Below the pieces are notes generated by a model. It searched no databases. It saw nothing but the letters and a program-made list of their open reading frames with translations, and had not been told where the DNA came from. DNA of 6,553 nt from Oscillospiraceae bacterium (GTDB lineage: Bacteria > Bacillota > Clostridia > Oscillospirales > Ruminococcaceae), in NCBI GenBank assembly GCA_009782665.1, contig WRIP01000076.1, forward strand, positions 1 to 6,553, read 5' to 3'. A program made the position numbers and the translations under genes. Of this stretch, positions 1 through 6,553 are shown piece after piece (position 1 is the first letter of the stretch; every line of letters starts with the position of its first letter).

Positions 1-1090
1 CTGAGAGATTATCAACCTTGCGGCAGAAGGAAACTGCCGCATTTTTGATTTCATAAGACCGACCGTCAAGATATTTGAGTGTCGGATAATCAGCACTGTG
101 GTTAGCTAAAGAAAAGCTCACCTTATGGGACATCAGTATCTGACTGTCGACAGTATATTTTCTTGCTAACTGTTTATCTCCGTAGAGTACATCTCCTAAT
201 ACAGGGCAGCCTAGATGTGCGAGATGTGCCCGTATTTGATGTTTCCTTCCAGTGATGAGTTCTACTCGAACTACATATAGATTCCGATCGGCATAAATAC
301 TTTGGATTCCGGTCATTATCTGTTTGGACCGGTCATCTTCTTTGTCGGATACCACAACTCCTTTTGCACCGGCTGAGGGATTATCCTTTAGGTAAGCGTA
401 ATATATCCCATCCTTAGGTGGTTTAGCAGACACCACTGCCAGATACTCCTTAATAATATGCTGATTGCGTATCATGAGGTTGAGCTCTCTGAGTGCTTTA
501 GGAGTTTTTGCTGCAATAACCAATCCCTCGGTATCTTTGTCCAACCGATTGCAGAGTGCTGGGGTAAAACTCGAGACAATACTAGGATCATATTCTCCCT
601 TTTCATATAGATGCCTTAGAAATCGATTGATGAGTGTATCGTCATCGGTGGATATATCGGAATGCGAAAGCAGTCCGGATTCTTTCTGTAGTATGGCAAT
701 ATTTTTATCCTGATAGATAATTTTAAGTATCCGGGAAGCATTCAGAAAACCGAGTTTCTCCTCTTTAACTTCAAAAAATTCATCAGAAAAATATAGGGAA
801 ATTTTATCCCCTCTTTTTAGTCTATAATCCGCCTTTATTTTCTTACCATTGACCTTAATATGCCCGGTTCTAAGGTACCGGTACATAAGTGTACCGCTAA
901 GCAGCGGAACCGTCTTCATAAGATAACGATTAAGTCTTTGGTTGTCATCAAGTGCCGTAACAGTAAAGGATTTCACGGTATTCGCTTTGTTCATTTCATT
1001 CGCTTCACTCATTACATCCACTTCGTTCACTTCGTTCACTTCGTTCGCTTCACTCATTGCGTTCACTTCGTTCACTTCGTTCACTTCCAA
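1..1090 (-). CDS. RluA-family 23S rRNA/tRNA pseudouridine synthase, C-terminus cut by window edge
   Basis: The enzyme isomerises specific uridines in structured RNA to pseudouridine. Translating the minus strand gives 363 open codons with no stop before position 2, so the C-terminus lies outside. An S4 RNA-binding domain follows the leader, at about residues 42-100 (NQRLNRYL, then HIKVNGKKI). The catalytic loop reads NRLDKDTEGLVI, with the catalytic Asp at codon 539-541 (residue 184 from the chosen start). The C-terminal family motif is ITGRKHQIRAHLAHLG, followed by LGDVLYGD. The S4-plus-catalytic layout is that of the RluC/RluD branch, and NRLD in place of HRLD fits Clostridia-type members; the RNA target cannot be told. 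The start chosen is TTG at 1090, six bases after GAAGGG. An ATG at 1096 abuts that site directly, and an ATG at 994 would give a family-typical short N-terminus but has no visible ribosome binding site. The upstream frame stays open, so the start is uncertain. It is divergent from uvrB. Confidence 0.88.
   Translation of the reverse strand, partial: MEVNEVNEVNAMSEANEVNEVNEVDVMSEANEMNKANTVKSFTVTALDDNQRLNRYLMKTVPLLSGTLMYRYLRTGHIKVNGKKIKADYRLKRGDKISLYFSDEFFEVKEEKLGFLNASRILKIIYQDKNIAILQKESGLLSHSDISTDDDTLINRFLRHLYEKGEYDPSIVSSFTPALCNRLDKDTEGLVIAAKTPKALRELNLMIRNQHIIKEYLAVVSAKPPKDGIYYAYLKDNPSAGAKGVVVSDKEDDRSKQIMTGIQSIYADRNLYVVRVELITGRKHQIRAHLAHLGCPVLGDVLYGDKQLARKYTVDSQILMSHKVSFSLANHSADYPTLKYLDGRSYEIKNAAVSFCRKVDNLS
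1001..1090 (-). repeat. Two 45-bp tandem units with an inner 9-bp repeat, coding for Asn-Glu-Val-rich peptide
   Basis: Units 1001-1045 and 1046-1090 are both 45 bp and differ at 6 positions by my alignment. Each contains 9-bp steps of GAAGTGAAC (minus strand). In the synthase frame they read LEVNEVNEVNAMSEA and NEVNEVNEVDVMSEA, followed by a degenerate NEMNKANTV up to about 968. All periods are multiples of three, so copy-number changes would keep the frame. The stretch is acidic, low in complexity, and lies ahead of the S4 domain. It could be a translated tail or an untranslated leader, depending on the true start. Confidence 0.85.
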
Positions 1091-1096
1091 AAACAT

Positions 1097-1102
1097 CCCT
1101 TC
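1097..1102 (-). promoter_or_regulatory. Ribosome binding site favouring a TTG start for the pseudouridine synthase
   Basis: On the minus strand GAAGGG is followed by ATGTTT and then TTG (1090-1088). The six-base spacing suits the TTG and is too short for the ATG at 1096. If it is used, the tandem repeat at 1001-1090 is translated as the protein's N-terminus. TTG is also the apparent start of uvrA in this window, so the codon is not out of place. Confidence 0.5.
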
Positions 1103-1126
1103 AAGTGTATAATTGTGATATGCTTT

Positions 1127-1156
1127 TTTACACAGCAACATACACATATATATATA
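1127..1156 (+). promoter_or_regulatory. Probable sigma-A type promoter of uvrB-uvrA
   Basis: TTTACA at 1127-1132 matches five of six bases of the -35 consensus. A TATATA run follows at 1149-1156, giving a spacer of 16 to 18 bases. Transcription would start near 1163, leaving a leader of about 30 bases before uvrB. A perfect TATAAT lies farther upstream at 1108-1113, but only a poor -35 (TTCCAA, 1085-1090) precedes it. I saw no GAAC-N4-GTTC LexA-type operator in 1097-1192. The synthase promoter must lie in the same 100 bp on the other strand, but I could not place it. Confidence 0.45.
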
Positions 1157-1192
1157 ACAAAATATGCATAAAACCGCAAGAAAAAGGTAACG

Positions 1193-3154
1193 ATGGATTT
1201 TAAGCTCAAGAGCGAGTATAGCCCAAAAGGTGATCAGCCGCTAGCAATTAAACAACTGAGTGATGGCATTAATTCAGGGATGAGAGAACAGACACTACTA
1301 GGTGTCACAGGTTCCGGAAAAACCTTTACTATAGCTAATGTGATTCAGAATGTTCAAAAACCTACCTTAGTCTTAGTACATAATAAGACACTCGCAGCAC
1401 AGCTATGTGCCGAGTTTAAGGAGTTCTTCCCGGACAATGCGGTAGGATATTTTGTCTCATACTATGACTACTACCAACCGGAAGCATATCTCCCTTCCAC
1501 CGACACATATATAGAAAAAGACAGTGCCATCAACGATGAAATAGATAAACTAAGACACTCGGCGACTGCTTCACTGTCGGAACGTCGGGATGTCATTATC
1601 GTGGCATCCGTTTCCTGTATATATACCTTAGGAAACCCTATCGATTATCGCAATATGATACTGTCGCTCAGACCCGGTATGATATATCGTCGCGAAGATA
1701 TGCTCAAGAAACTGGTAGAGATGCAGTATGAACGCAACGATATTGCATTTGAACGCAACAAATTTCGTGTACGTGGTGACGTAATAGATATCTTTCCCTC
1801 CTACCACAGCGATTCGGCAATTCGGGTAGAGCTGTTCGGAGACGAGATTGAGAGGGTGTGCGAGGTCAGTACATTGACCGGCGAGATAAATAATGTCATA
1901 CTACATGCTGCTATCTATCCCGCCTCACACTATATCATCCCTCCCGAGATGATGAAAGAGCGGGTTAACGATATACGTGACGAGATGGATGAGAGGGTAA
2001 GATATTTCAGAGATCAAGGCATGTTGATTGAAGCTCAGCGTATTGCTCAACGCACCATGTATGACATTGAGATGATGACCGAAATAGGGAGCTGCAAGGG
2101 GATAGAGAACTACTCCCGTGTACTGGCAGGTAGAGAACCCGGAGCACAGCCATTCACACTCCTCGATTATTTTCCGGATGATTTCCTCATGGTCATCGAT
2201 GAGTCTCATGTTATGTTACCTCAACTTCACGGGATGTTCGGTGGAGATTATGCTAGAAAGAAAAATCTCGTTGATTTCGGATTCAGACTACCGTCAGCAT
2301 ACGACAACCGACCTCTCAGATTTGAGGAAGTATATGATAAACTGAATCAGGTCATATATACAAGTGCAACTCCAGGTGCATATGAAAAAGAACGCTCCAC
2401 ACAGATAGTAGAACAACTCATCCGTCCAACCGGATTGGTTGATCCTCAAATTGTGGTCAAGCCAACAGAAGGACAGATTGACGATCTGTTGTCTGAGATA
2501 AACAAACGAGTGGCAGTTAGTGAACGGGTACTCGTTACTACACTGACCAAAAAGATGGCAGAAGATCTCACCTCCTACCTCACCGATCGAGGGGTAAAGG
2601 TAAAATACATGCACTATGATGTAGATACGATTGAGAGGATGCAGCTGCTAAGAGACTTAAGACTCGGGGAGTTTGATGTATTAGTTGGAATTAACCTGCT
2701 CCGAGAAGGGTTAGATCTTCCGGAGGTATCGCTTGTGGTTATCCTCGATGCCGACCGAGAGGGCTTTCTGCGATCTGAAACCTCTTTAGTGCAGACGGTG
2801 GGAAGAGCTGCCCGTAACGATCACGGGATGGTCATAATGTATGCCGATGAAATCACGTTATCGATGGAGAAAGCGATACTCGAGACTGAACGCAGACGAA
2901 CCATTCAAACCGAGTTCAATCAAAAAAACGGCATTACACCGACCACAGTGGTCAAGGATGTCAGGGATATTCTCGAGATATCTGCACGAGATGATAACCT
3001 AACCGATGGTAAAGGCAAGAGACTCAGCCGCAATGAACGAGATAACCTCATCAAGCGCCTGACGAAAGAGATGAAACAAGCCGCATTGCTGTTGGAGTTT
3101 GAGTATGCTGCGGAACTGAGAGATAAGATAGAAAAGTTGAGAAACGAAAGGTAG
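1193..3154 (+). CDS. uvrB: Excinuclease ABC subunit B (UvrB)
   Basis: UvrB is the damage-verifying helicase-like subunit of nucleotide excision repair. UvrA loads it onto DNA, it forms the pre-incision complex, and it recruits UvrC. The 653 residues are normal family length. Walker A is GVTGSGKT at 37-44. The β-hairpin that clamps one strand begins at about residue 90 (YYDYYQPEAYLPSTDTYIEK) and carries the conserved tyrosines. The Walker B-like DESH is at 336-339. The C-terminal helicase motifs include GINLLREGLDLPEVS and the motif VI arginines in QTVGRAARN (534-542). The last ~38 residues form the UVR domain (EFEYAAELRDKIEKLR), which contacts UvrC. The ATG start is preceded by AAAGGT at 1183-1188. 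The stop falls 8 bp before uvrA, so the two are surely co-transcribed. All key motifs are intact. AT-rich codons (ATA, AGA) match the rest of the left part of the window. Confidence 0.98.
   Translation: MDFKLKSEYSPKGDQPLAIKQLSDGINSGMREQTLLGVTGSGKTFTIANVIQNVQKPTLVLVHNKTLAAQLCAEFKEFFPDNAVGYFVSYYDYYQPEAYLPSTDTYIEKDSAINDEIDKLRHSATASLSERRDVIIVASVSCIYTLGNPIDYRNMILSLRPGMIYRREDMLKKLVEMQYERNDIAFERNKFRVRGDVIDIFPSYHSDSAIRVELFGDEIERVCEVSTLTGEINNVILHAAIYPASHYIIPPEMMKERVNDIRDEMDERVRYFRDQGMLIEAQRIAQRTMYDIEMMTEIGSCKGIENYSRVLAGREPGAQPFTLLDYFPDDFLMVIDESHVMLPQLHGMFGGDYARKKNLVDFGFRLPSAYDNRPLRFEEVYDKLNQVIYTSATPGAYEKERSTQIVEQLIRPTGLVDPQIVVKPTEGQIDDLLSEINKRVAVSERVLVTTLTKKMAEDLTSYLTDRGVKVKYMHYDVDTIERMQLLRDLRLGEFDVLVGINLLREGLDLPEVSLVVILDADREGFLRSETSLVQTVGRAARNDHGMVIMYADEITLSMEKAILETERRRTIQTEFNQKNGITPTTVVKDVRDILEISARDDNLTDGKGKRLSRNERDNLIKRLTKEMKQAALLLEFEYAAELRDKIEKLRNER
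3147..3152 (+). promoter_or_regulatory. Ribosome binding site for the TTG start of uvrA, overlapping the uvrB stop
   Basis: AAAGGT at 3147-3152 lies in the last uvrB codons and touches its TAG stop (3152-3154). The spacing to the TTG at 3163 is 10 bases. No ATG or GTG is better placed, and the TTG gives the expected UvrA N-terminus (ALENIVIKGAREHNLKN). The layout suggests translational coupling of the two subunits. Confidence 0.6.
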
Positions 3155-3162
3155 TATAACAG

Positions 3163-5994
3163 TTGGCACTTGAGAATATAGTCATAAAGGGTGCACGTGA
3201 ACACAATCTGAAGAATATAGACATAAGTATACCTCGAGATAAGTTTATTGTGATGACAGGGATATCCGGTTCAGGTAAATCTTCACTCGCATTCGATACA
3301 ATTTATGCAGATGGACAGAGACGATATATCGAGAGTCTGTCTTCCTATGCCAGACAGTTTTTGGGTCAGATGGAAAAGCCAGATGTCGATTCGATAGAGG
3401 GTCTGTCTCCCGCAATAAGCATCGATCAGAAGACCACATCGCGTAATCCTCGCTCTACCGTTGGAACGGTGACTGAGATCTACGACTATCTCCGATTACT
3501 ATATGCGAGAATAGGAACACCGCATTGCCCTATCTGCGGTCGGGAGATAAAGAATCAAACGGTCGATCAGATAGTCGACTCGGTACTGGAACTTGATACC
3601 GGTACCCGGTTTCAGGTACTGGCTCCGGTGGTTAAAGGAAGAAAAGGTGAACACAAGAATGAATTTGAGGCAGCTCTACGTGCCGGCTATGTAAGAGCCA
3701 GAGTAGATGGTACCACCTACTATCTATCGGAACCAATTCCACTGAACAAGAATCAAAAACACGACATTGAGATAATTGTTGATCGATTGGTGATAGAGGA
3801 GGGGATAACCTCGAGACTAACCGACTCGATTGAAACCGCACTCGGAGTATCGGGAAGCAGTATTGTCATCAATCTCATAGATGACGAAAGCGATTTGGTC
3901 TTTTCACAGAGCTATGCCTGTCCCGAACATGGAAGTGTGGGACTGGATGAACTCACCCCGAGGATGTTTTCCTTCAACAATCCCTTTGGAGCATGTGAGG
4001 TATGTACCGGGCTCGGTACCTATCTCAAGGTAGATGAACATCTCATCGTCCCCAATATAAATCTCTCGATAACCGAAGGTGCTATCCGTGCAAGCGGATG
4101 GAACTATGTCGAGGGTAGTATTGCTAGAATGTACTTCGATGCCCTGGCTAAACAATATGGTTTCTCGGTAGATCAACCCCTCAGCGAACTTACTGAAGAG
4201 GCATACAAAGCGTTGCTTTGGGGTACAGGTGACATCAAGATGGAACTCTACAGAGAAAATGAGTACGGATACGGTAGCTATCTCAATAGCTTTGAAGGGG
4301 TCATAAACAACCTCGAACGACGGCACAAGGAGACGCAAAGCGACTGGACAAGAGCAGAGATAGAGGGATTGATGAGTGAAGAAATCTGTCCTGCCTGTGG
4401 TGGAAAACGCCTAAAGGCATCCTCCCTTGCAGTGACGGTAGGAGATAGTGACATCATGAGTCTCTGTTTCATGTCGATCTCTGAATTATTGAAATTCTTT
4501 AACGATTTGGAGCTAAACAATCGTCAGCAACTCATAGCCGATCGTGTGGTGAATGAAATTAAGGAACGGCTTGGCTTCCTCAGTAATGTCGGACTCAACT
4601 ATCTCTCGCTTTCACGTGCTGCCGGGTCACTCTCAGGCGGTGAGAATCAGCGTATTCGACTGGCAACCCAGATAGGTTCTTCACTGATGGGAGTGCTCTA
4701 TGTGCTGGATGAACCGAGTATCGGACTACATCAACGAGATAACGTTAAACTCATATCAGCACTCAAACGTTTGAGGGATCTCGGTAACACACTCATCGTC
4801 GTAGAACATGATGAAGAGACTATACGTTCAGCAGACTATATCGTTGATATCGGACCGGGAGCCGGAGTTCACGGAGGTGAAATAGTTGTAGCCGGTGAGA
4901 TCGATGAGATAATCGCCTGTAAACATTCTGTTACCGGTCAATACCTTTCGGGTACCAAAGCCATAAAGTTACCGAAAACACGAAGAGAAGGGAACGGTCA
5001 TTCGTTATTAGTTAAGGGTGCCAGACAGAACAATCTTAAGGATATAGACGTGGAGTTTCCGCTTGGAAAGCTCATCTGTGTGACCGGGGTATCCGGTTCA
5101 GGTAAATCCTCACTGGTCAACGATATACTCTTCAAGAAGCTACATGGTCAGCTCAATCGAGCTCGCGTCCGAGCCGGAGATTTTGATGTCATTGAAGGTA
5201 TGGAGAATCTGGACAAGGTGATTGCTATCGATCAATCTCCGATTGGCAGAACACCGCGTTCCAATCCAGCCACATATACCGGAGTATTTACGTTTATTCG
5301 CGATGTATTTGCTTCCACCAACGAAGCTAAGATGCGGGGGTACAATCAAGGTCGATTCTCCTTCAATGTACGGGGTGGTCGCTGTGAAGCCTGTCAGGGT
5401 GATGGGATCATCCGTATCGAGATGCACTTCCTTCCAGATGTCTATGTGCCTTGCGAAGTCTGCCACGGTGACCGCTATAACAGAGAGACCCTAGAGGTTC
5501 ACTACAACGGCAGAACCGTAGCCAACGTGCTGGCCATGCCAATTGAACAGGCGGCCGAGTTTTTCAAGGCCATTCCCGTCATCGCCCGCCACCTAAATAC
5601 CCTGGTCAATGTGGGCCTGGGATATGTGCGGTTAGGGCAACCGGCACCCACCCTTTCGGGTGGTGAAGCCCAGCGCGTCAAGCTGGCTAGCGAGTTGCAG
5701 CGGCGCTCGTCTGGCCGGACGGTCTATGTTTTGGATGAACCAACCACCGGCCTGCACTTCGACGACATTCGCAAGTTGCTGGGGGTGCTGCAGGGGCTAG
5801 TAGACAAAGGCAACACTGTGATTGTGATTGAACACAACCTGGACGTCATCAAATCAGCCGATTGGGTGATTGATCTTGGTCCAGAGGGCGGCTCAGAAGG
5901 TGGTTTGGTGGTGGCGGAGGGCACGCCCGAGCAAGTCGCGCTCAATCCGGACAGTTACACAGGTCAATATTTGGCGAAGGTGCTGGCTGGTTGA
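3163..5994 (+). CDS. uvrA: Excinuclease ABC subunit A (UvrA), apparently mosaic
   Basis: UvrA is the ATP-driven damage sensor of nucleotide excision repair; as a dimer it scans DNA and hands lesions to UvrB. The 943 residues match the usual length. The first ATPase half has Walker A GISGSGKSS (33-41), a CPIC pair (122, 125), a first zinc module CPEH...CEVC (253, 256, 278, 281), a CPAC pair (409, 412), signature LSGGENQ (490-496) and Walker B LDEP (Asp516-Glu517). The second half has Walker A GVSGSGKSS (642-650), a full zinc module with Cys 741, 744, 764 and 767, signature LSGGEAQ (831-837), Walker B Asp858-Glu859 and His891. The zinc spacing in the second half is CX2C-X19-CX2C. The start is TTG, with its binding site in the end of uvrB. 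From about residue 765-787 onward, base composition, codon use and protein wording change from Clostridia-like to Actinomycetota-like while the frame stays open. All catalytic motifs are present, so the product would probably be functional if the join is real. Confidence 0.97.
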   Translation: MALENIVIKGAREHNLKNIDISIPRDKFIVMTGISGSGKSSLAFDTIYADGQRRYIESLSSYARQFLGQMEKPDVDSIEGLSPAISIDQKTTSRNPRSTVGTVTEIYDYLRLLYARIGTPHCPICGREIKNQTVDQIVDSVLELDTGTRFQVLAPVVKGRKGEHKNEFEAALRAGYVRARVDGTTYYLSEPIPLNKNQKHDIEIIVDRLVIEEGITSRLTDSIETALGVSGSSIVINLIDDESDLVFSQSYACPEHGSVGLDELTPRMFSFNNPFGACEVCTGLGTYLKVDEHLIVPNINLSITEGAIRASGWNYVEGSIARMYFDALAKQYGFSVDQPLSELTEEAYKALLWGTGDIKMELYRENEYGYGSYLNSFEGVINNLERRHKETQSDWTRAEIEGLMSEEICPACGGKRLKASSLAVTVGDSDIMSLCFMSISELLKFFNDLELNNRQQLIADRVVNEIKERLGFLSNVGLNYLSLSRAAGSLSGGENQRIRLATQIGSSLMGVLYVLDEPSIGLHQRDNVKLISALKRLRDLGNTLIVVEHDEETIRSADYIVDIGPGAGVHGGEIVVAGEIDEIIACKHSVTGQYLSGTKAIKLPKTRREGNGHSLLVKGARQNNLKDIDVEFPLGKLICVTGVSGSGKSSLVNDILFKKLHGQLNRARVRAGDFDVIEGMENLDKVIAIDQSPIGRTPRSNPATYTGVFTFIRDVFASTNEAKMRGYNQGRFSFNVRGGRCEACQGDGIIRIEMHFLPDVYVPCEVCHGDRYNRETLEVHYNGRTVANVLAMPIEQAAEFFKAIPVIARHLNTLVNVGLGYVRLGQPAPTLSGGEAQRVKLASELQRRSSGRTVYVLDEPTTGLHFDDIRKLLGVLQGLVDKGNTVIVIEHNLDVIKSADWVIDLGPEGGSEGGLVVAEGTPEQVALNPDSYTGQYLAKVLAG

Positions 5995-6051
5995 AGTAGC
6001 ACCTGGCGCGAATCGTGAAGCCACCCAACAAGAGGCGCTGGGCCAAAAAGG
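5995..6051. other. Convergent gap between uvrA and the M23 gene
   Basis: These 57 bases separate the two convergent stop codons. Near 6040-6052 there is a tiny GCC-AAAAA-GGC inverted repeat, with no long stem and no T-run of the usual kind. I could not call a terminator here. Confidence 0.5.
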
Positions 6052-6553
6052 CTAGAAGATCAGAGAAACGCCATGACCTGCTAGGAAGGCAATCGGATCG
6101 GTTGGTTCGTCATTAATCCGGACCTCGAAGTGGAGGTGTGGCCCGGTTGAATTGCCAGAGTTGCCCACATTGGCAACATGCTGCCCAGCCACCCCCTTTT
6201 CACCCTCTTCCACCAGAATGTTGGGTAGGCCATCCATATGCAGGTAGCGGGTGGTGATGCCGGCCCCATGGTTTATTACCAAAGTCCAGTTGCCACCCGA
6301 ATCGCAACGGACATCCTTCACCACACCGTCGTGGGCAGCATAGATTGGTTTGCCGCGGCCGCCAGCCAACAGGTCAATGCCCTCGTGCTGTTTGTAAACT
6401 CGCTGGATGGGGTGTAGGCGGCCCCCAAAGGGCGAACGTAGTGGCCCGGCGCCCGGTTGGGTCCAGCCATCGGCGCTAACCACGTAAGGTGAATCGCCAC
6501 CGTGGAGCTGGCTGCCGTTTTGGCTTGAGGACCAAAGCACGGCGCCATCTTTT
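6052..6553 (-). CDS. M23-family metallopeptidase (LytM/gametolysin-type), N-terminus cut by window edge
   Basis: M23 enzymes are zinc endopeptidases that cut peptidoglycan cross-bridges or stem peptides; some members are inactive regulators. The zinc-site residues are all visible: HEGID (His and Asp ligands, HxxxD), YLHMDG (active-site His) and GPHLHFEV (the HxH motif). The fold landmarks SPFGGRLHPI and PIYAAHDGVV are in the expected order, so this copy looks active. The frame stays open through the right edge (KDGAMLWSSS), so the Met codon at 6540 is probably internal. The N-terminal part, including any signal peptide or binding domain, lies outside. The stop is TAG at 6054-6052, about 13 residues after the PTDPIAFL end typical of the family. 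The gene converges on uvrA and shares the higher-G+C composition of its 3' end. It acts outside the membrane in known relatives; nothing here ties it to DNA repair. Confidence 0.92.
   Translation of the reverse strand, partial: KDGAVLWSSSQNGSQLHGGDSPYVVSADGWTQPGAGPLRSPFGGRLHPIQRVYKQHEGIDLLAGGRGKPIYAAHDGVVKDVRCDSGGNWTLVINHGAGITTRYLHMDGLPNILVEEGEKGVAGQHVANVGNSGNSTGPHLHFEVRINDEPTDPIAFLAGHGVSLIF

Larger units (their letters stand above)
5521..6553. other. Segment of different composition: uvrA 3' end, intergenic gap and M23 gene
   Basis: By hand count G+C is 238 of 480 over 5041-5520 and 278 of 480 over 5521-6000; uvrB is near 45%. Third-position G+C is 17 of 40 codons over 5281-5400, 25 of 40 over 5401-5520 and 28 of 40 over 5521-5640. 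From 5521, uvrA has seven Arg codons, all CGC or CGG, and eight Ile codons, none ATA. ATA, AGA and CGA are common earlier. Phrases such as LVDKGNTVIVIEHNLDVIKS are what I recall from Actinomycetota UvrA; Bacillota usually read more like RLVDNGDTVLVIEHNLDVIK. The boundary lies between about 5440 and 5525 and cannot be sharpened by eye, because the region is conserved. Confidence 0.65.

Noticed and set aside
1001..1090. Repeats considered as a CRISPR array or iteron cluster
   Set aside because: The units are directly adjacent without unique spacers, the period is codon-based, and no cas or replication gene is nearby.
860..1171. Plus-strand open frame coding for a His/Phe-rich repetitive peptide
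   Set aside because: It is the antisense of the synthase N-terminus and its 9-bp repeats; it has no ribosome binding site and no family likeness.
3904..4338. Minus-strand open frame of 144 codons inside uvrA
   Set aside because: It lies wholly opposite a strongly conserved UvrA coding region and shows no recognisable motif.
5400..5540. Frameshift or broken uvrA at the composition switch
   Set aside because: The frame is continuous and the cysteine spacing of the third zinc module is exact, so the gene is not broken.
6038..6056. Possible bidirectional terminator between uvrA and the M23 gene
   Set aside because: The inverted repeat is only three to four base pairs, with no longer stem or proper T-tract.
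6538..6540. ATG at 6540 as the true start of the M23 gene
   Set aside because: The frame stays open upstream to the window edge, and the catalytic domain begins only about 35 residues later, so a longer N-terminus is likely.
6081..6548. Alternative minus-strand frames over the M23 gene (6081-6269 and 6318-6548)
   Set aside because: They overlap the frame that carries the complete M23 zinc-site motifs and have no family features.

Overview
The window holds four protein genes. From left to right they are an RluA-family pseudouridine synthase (minus strand, running off the left edge), uvrB and uvrA (plus strand, an 8-bp gap between them, evidently one operon), and an M23-family metallopeptidase (minus strand, running off the right edge). 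No RNA gene, CRISPR array, insertion sequence or phage gene was seen.

Positions 1 to about 5450 look like one genome. It is moderately AT-rich: 107 G+C in 240 bases (about 45%) over 2401-2640. It uses many ATA, AGA and CGA codons and AAAGG-type ribosome binding sites. Protein wording in the synthase (NRLDKDTEGL), UvrB and the first five-sixths of UvrA resembles Bacillota of the Clostridia type. This is inferred from remembered family sequences, not from a search.

From about 5440-5525 to the end the DNA changes character. G+C is 278 of 480 (about 58%) over 5521-6000 and 134 of 240 (about 56%) over 6061-6300. ATA codons vanish from uvrA, and every arginine codon there is CGC or CGG. The last ~160 residues of UvrA read like Actinomycetota UvrA, and the M23 gene downstream shares the new composition. 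The reading frame is intact across the change. The window is therefore either a true intragenic recombinant or, at least as likely, an assembly chimera joined inside the highly conserved third zinc module of uvrA. This is the main point needing a check.

Functionally, UvrA and UvrB are the damage-recognition subunits of nucleotide excision repair; uvrC is not in the window. The pseudouridine synthase is divergent from uvrB across a short AT-rich promoter region (about 1097-1192). Its apparent N-terminus is built from two 45-bp tandem repeats coding for Asn-Glu-Val-rich peptide. The M23 peptidase is convergent with uvrA and has no evident functional link to it. I found no convincing undescribed system.
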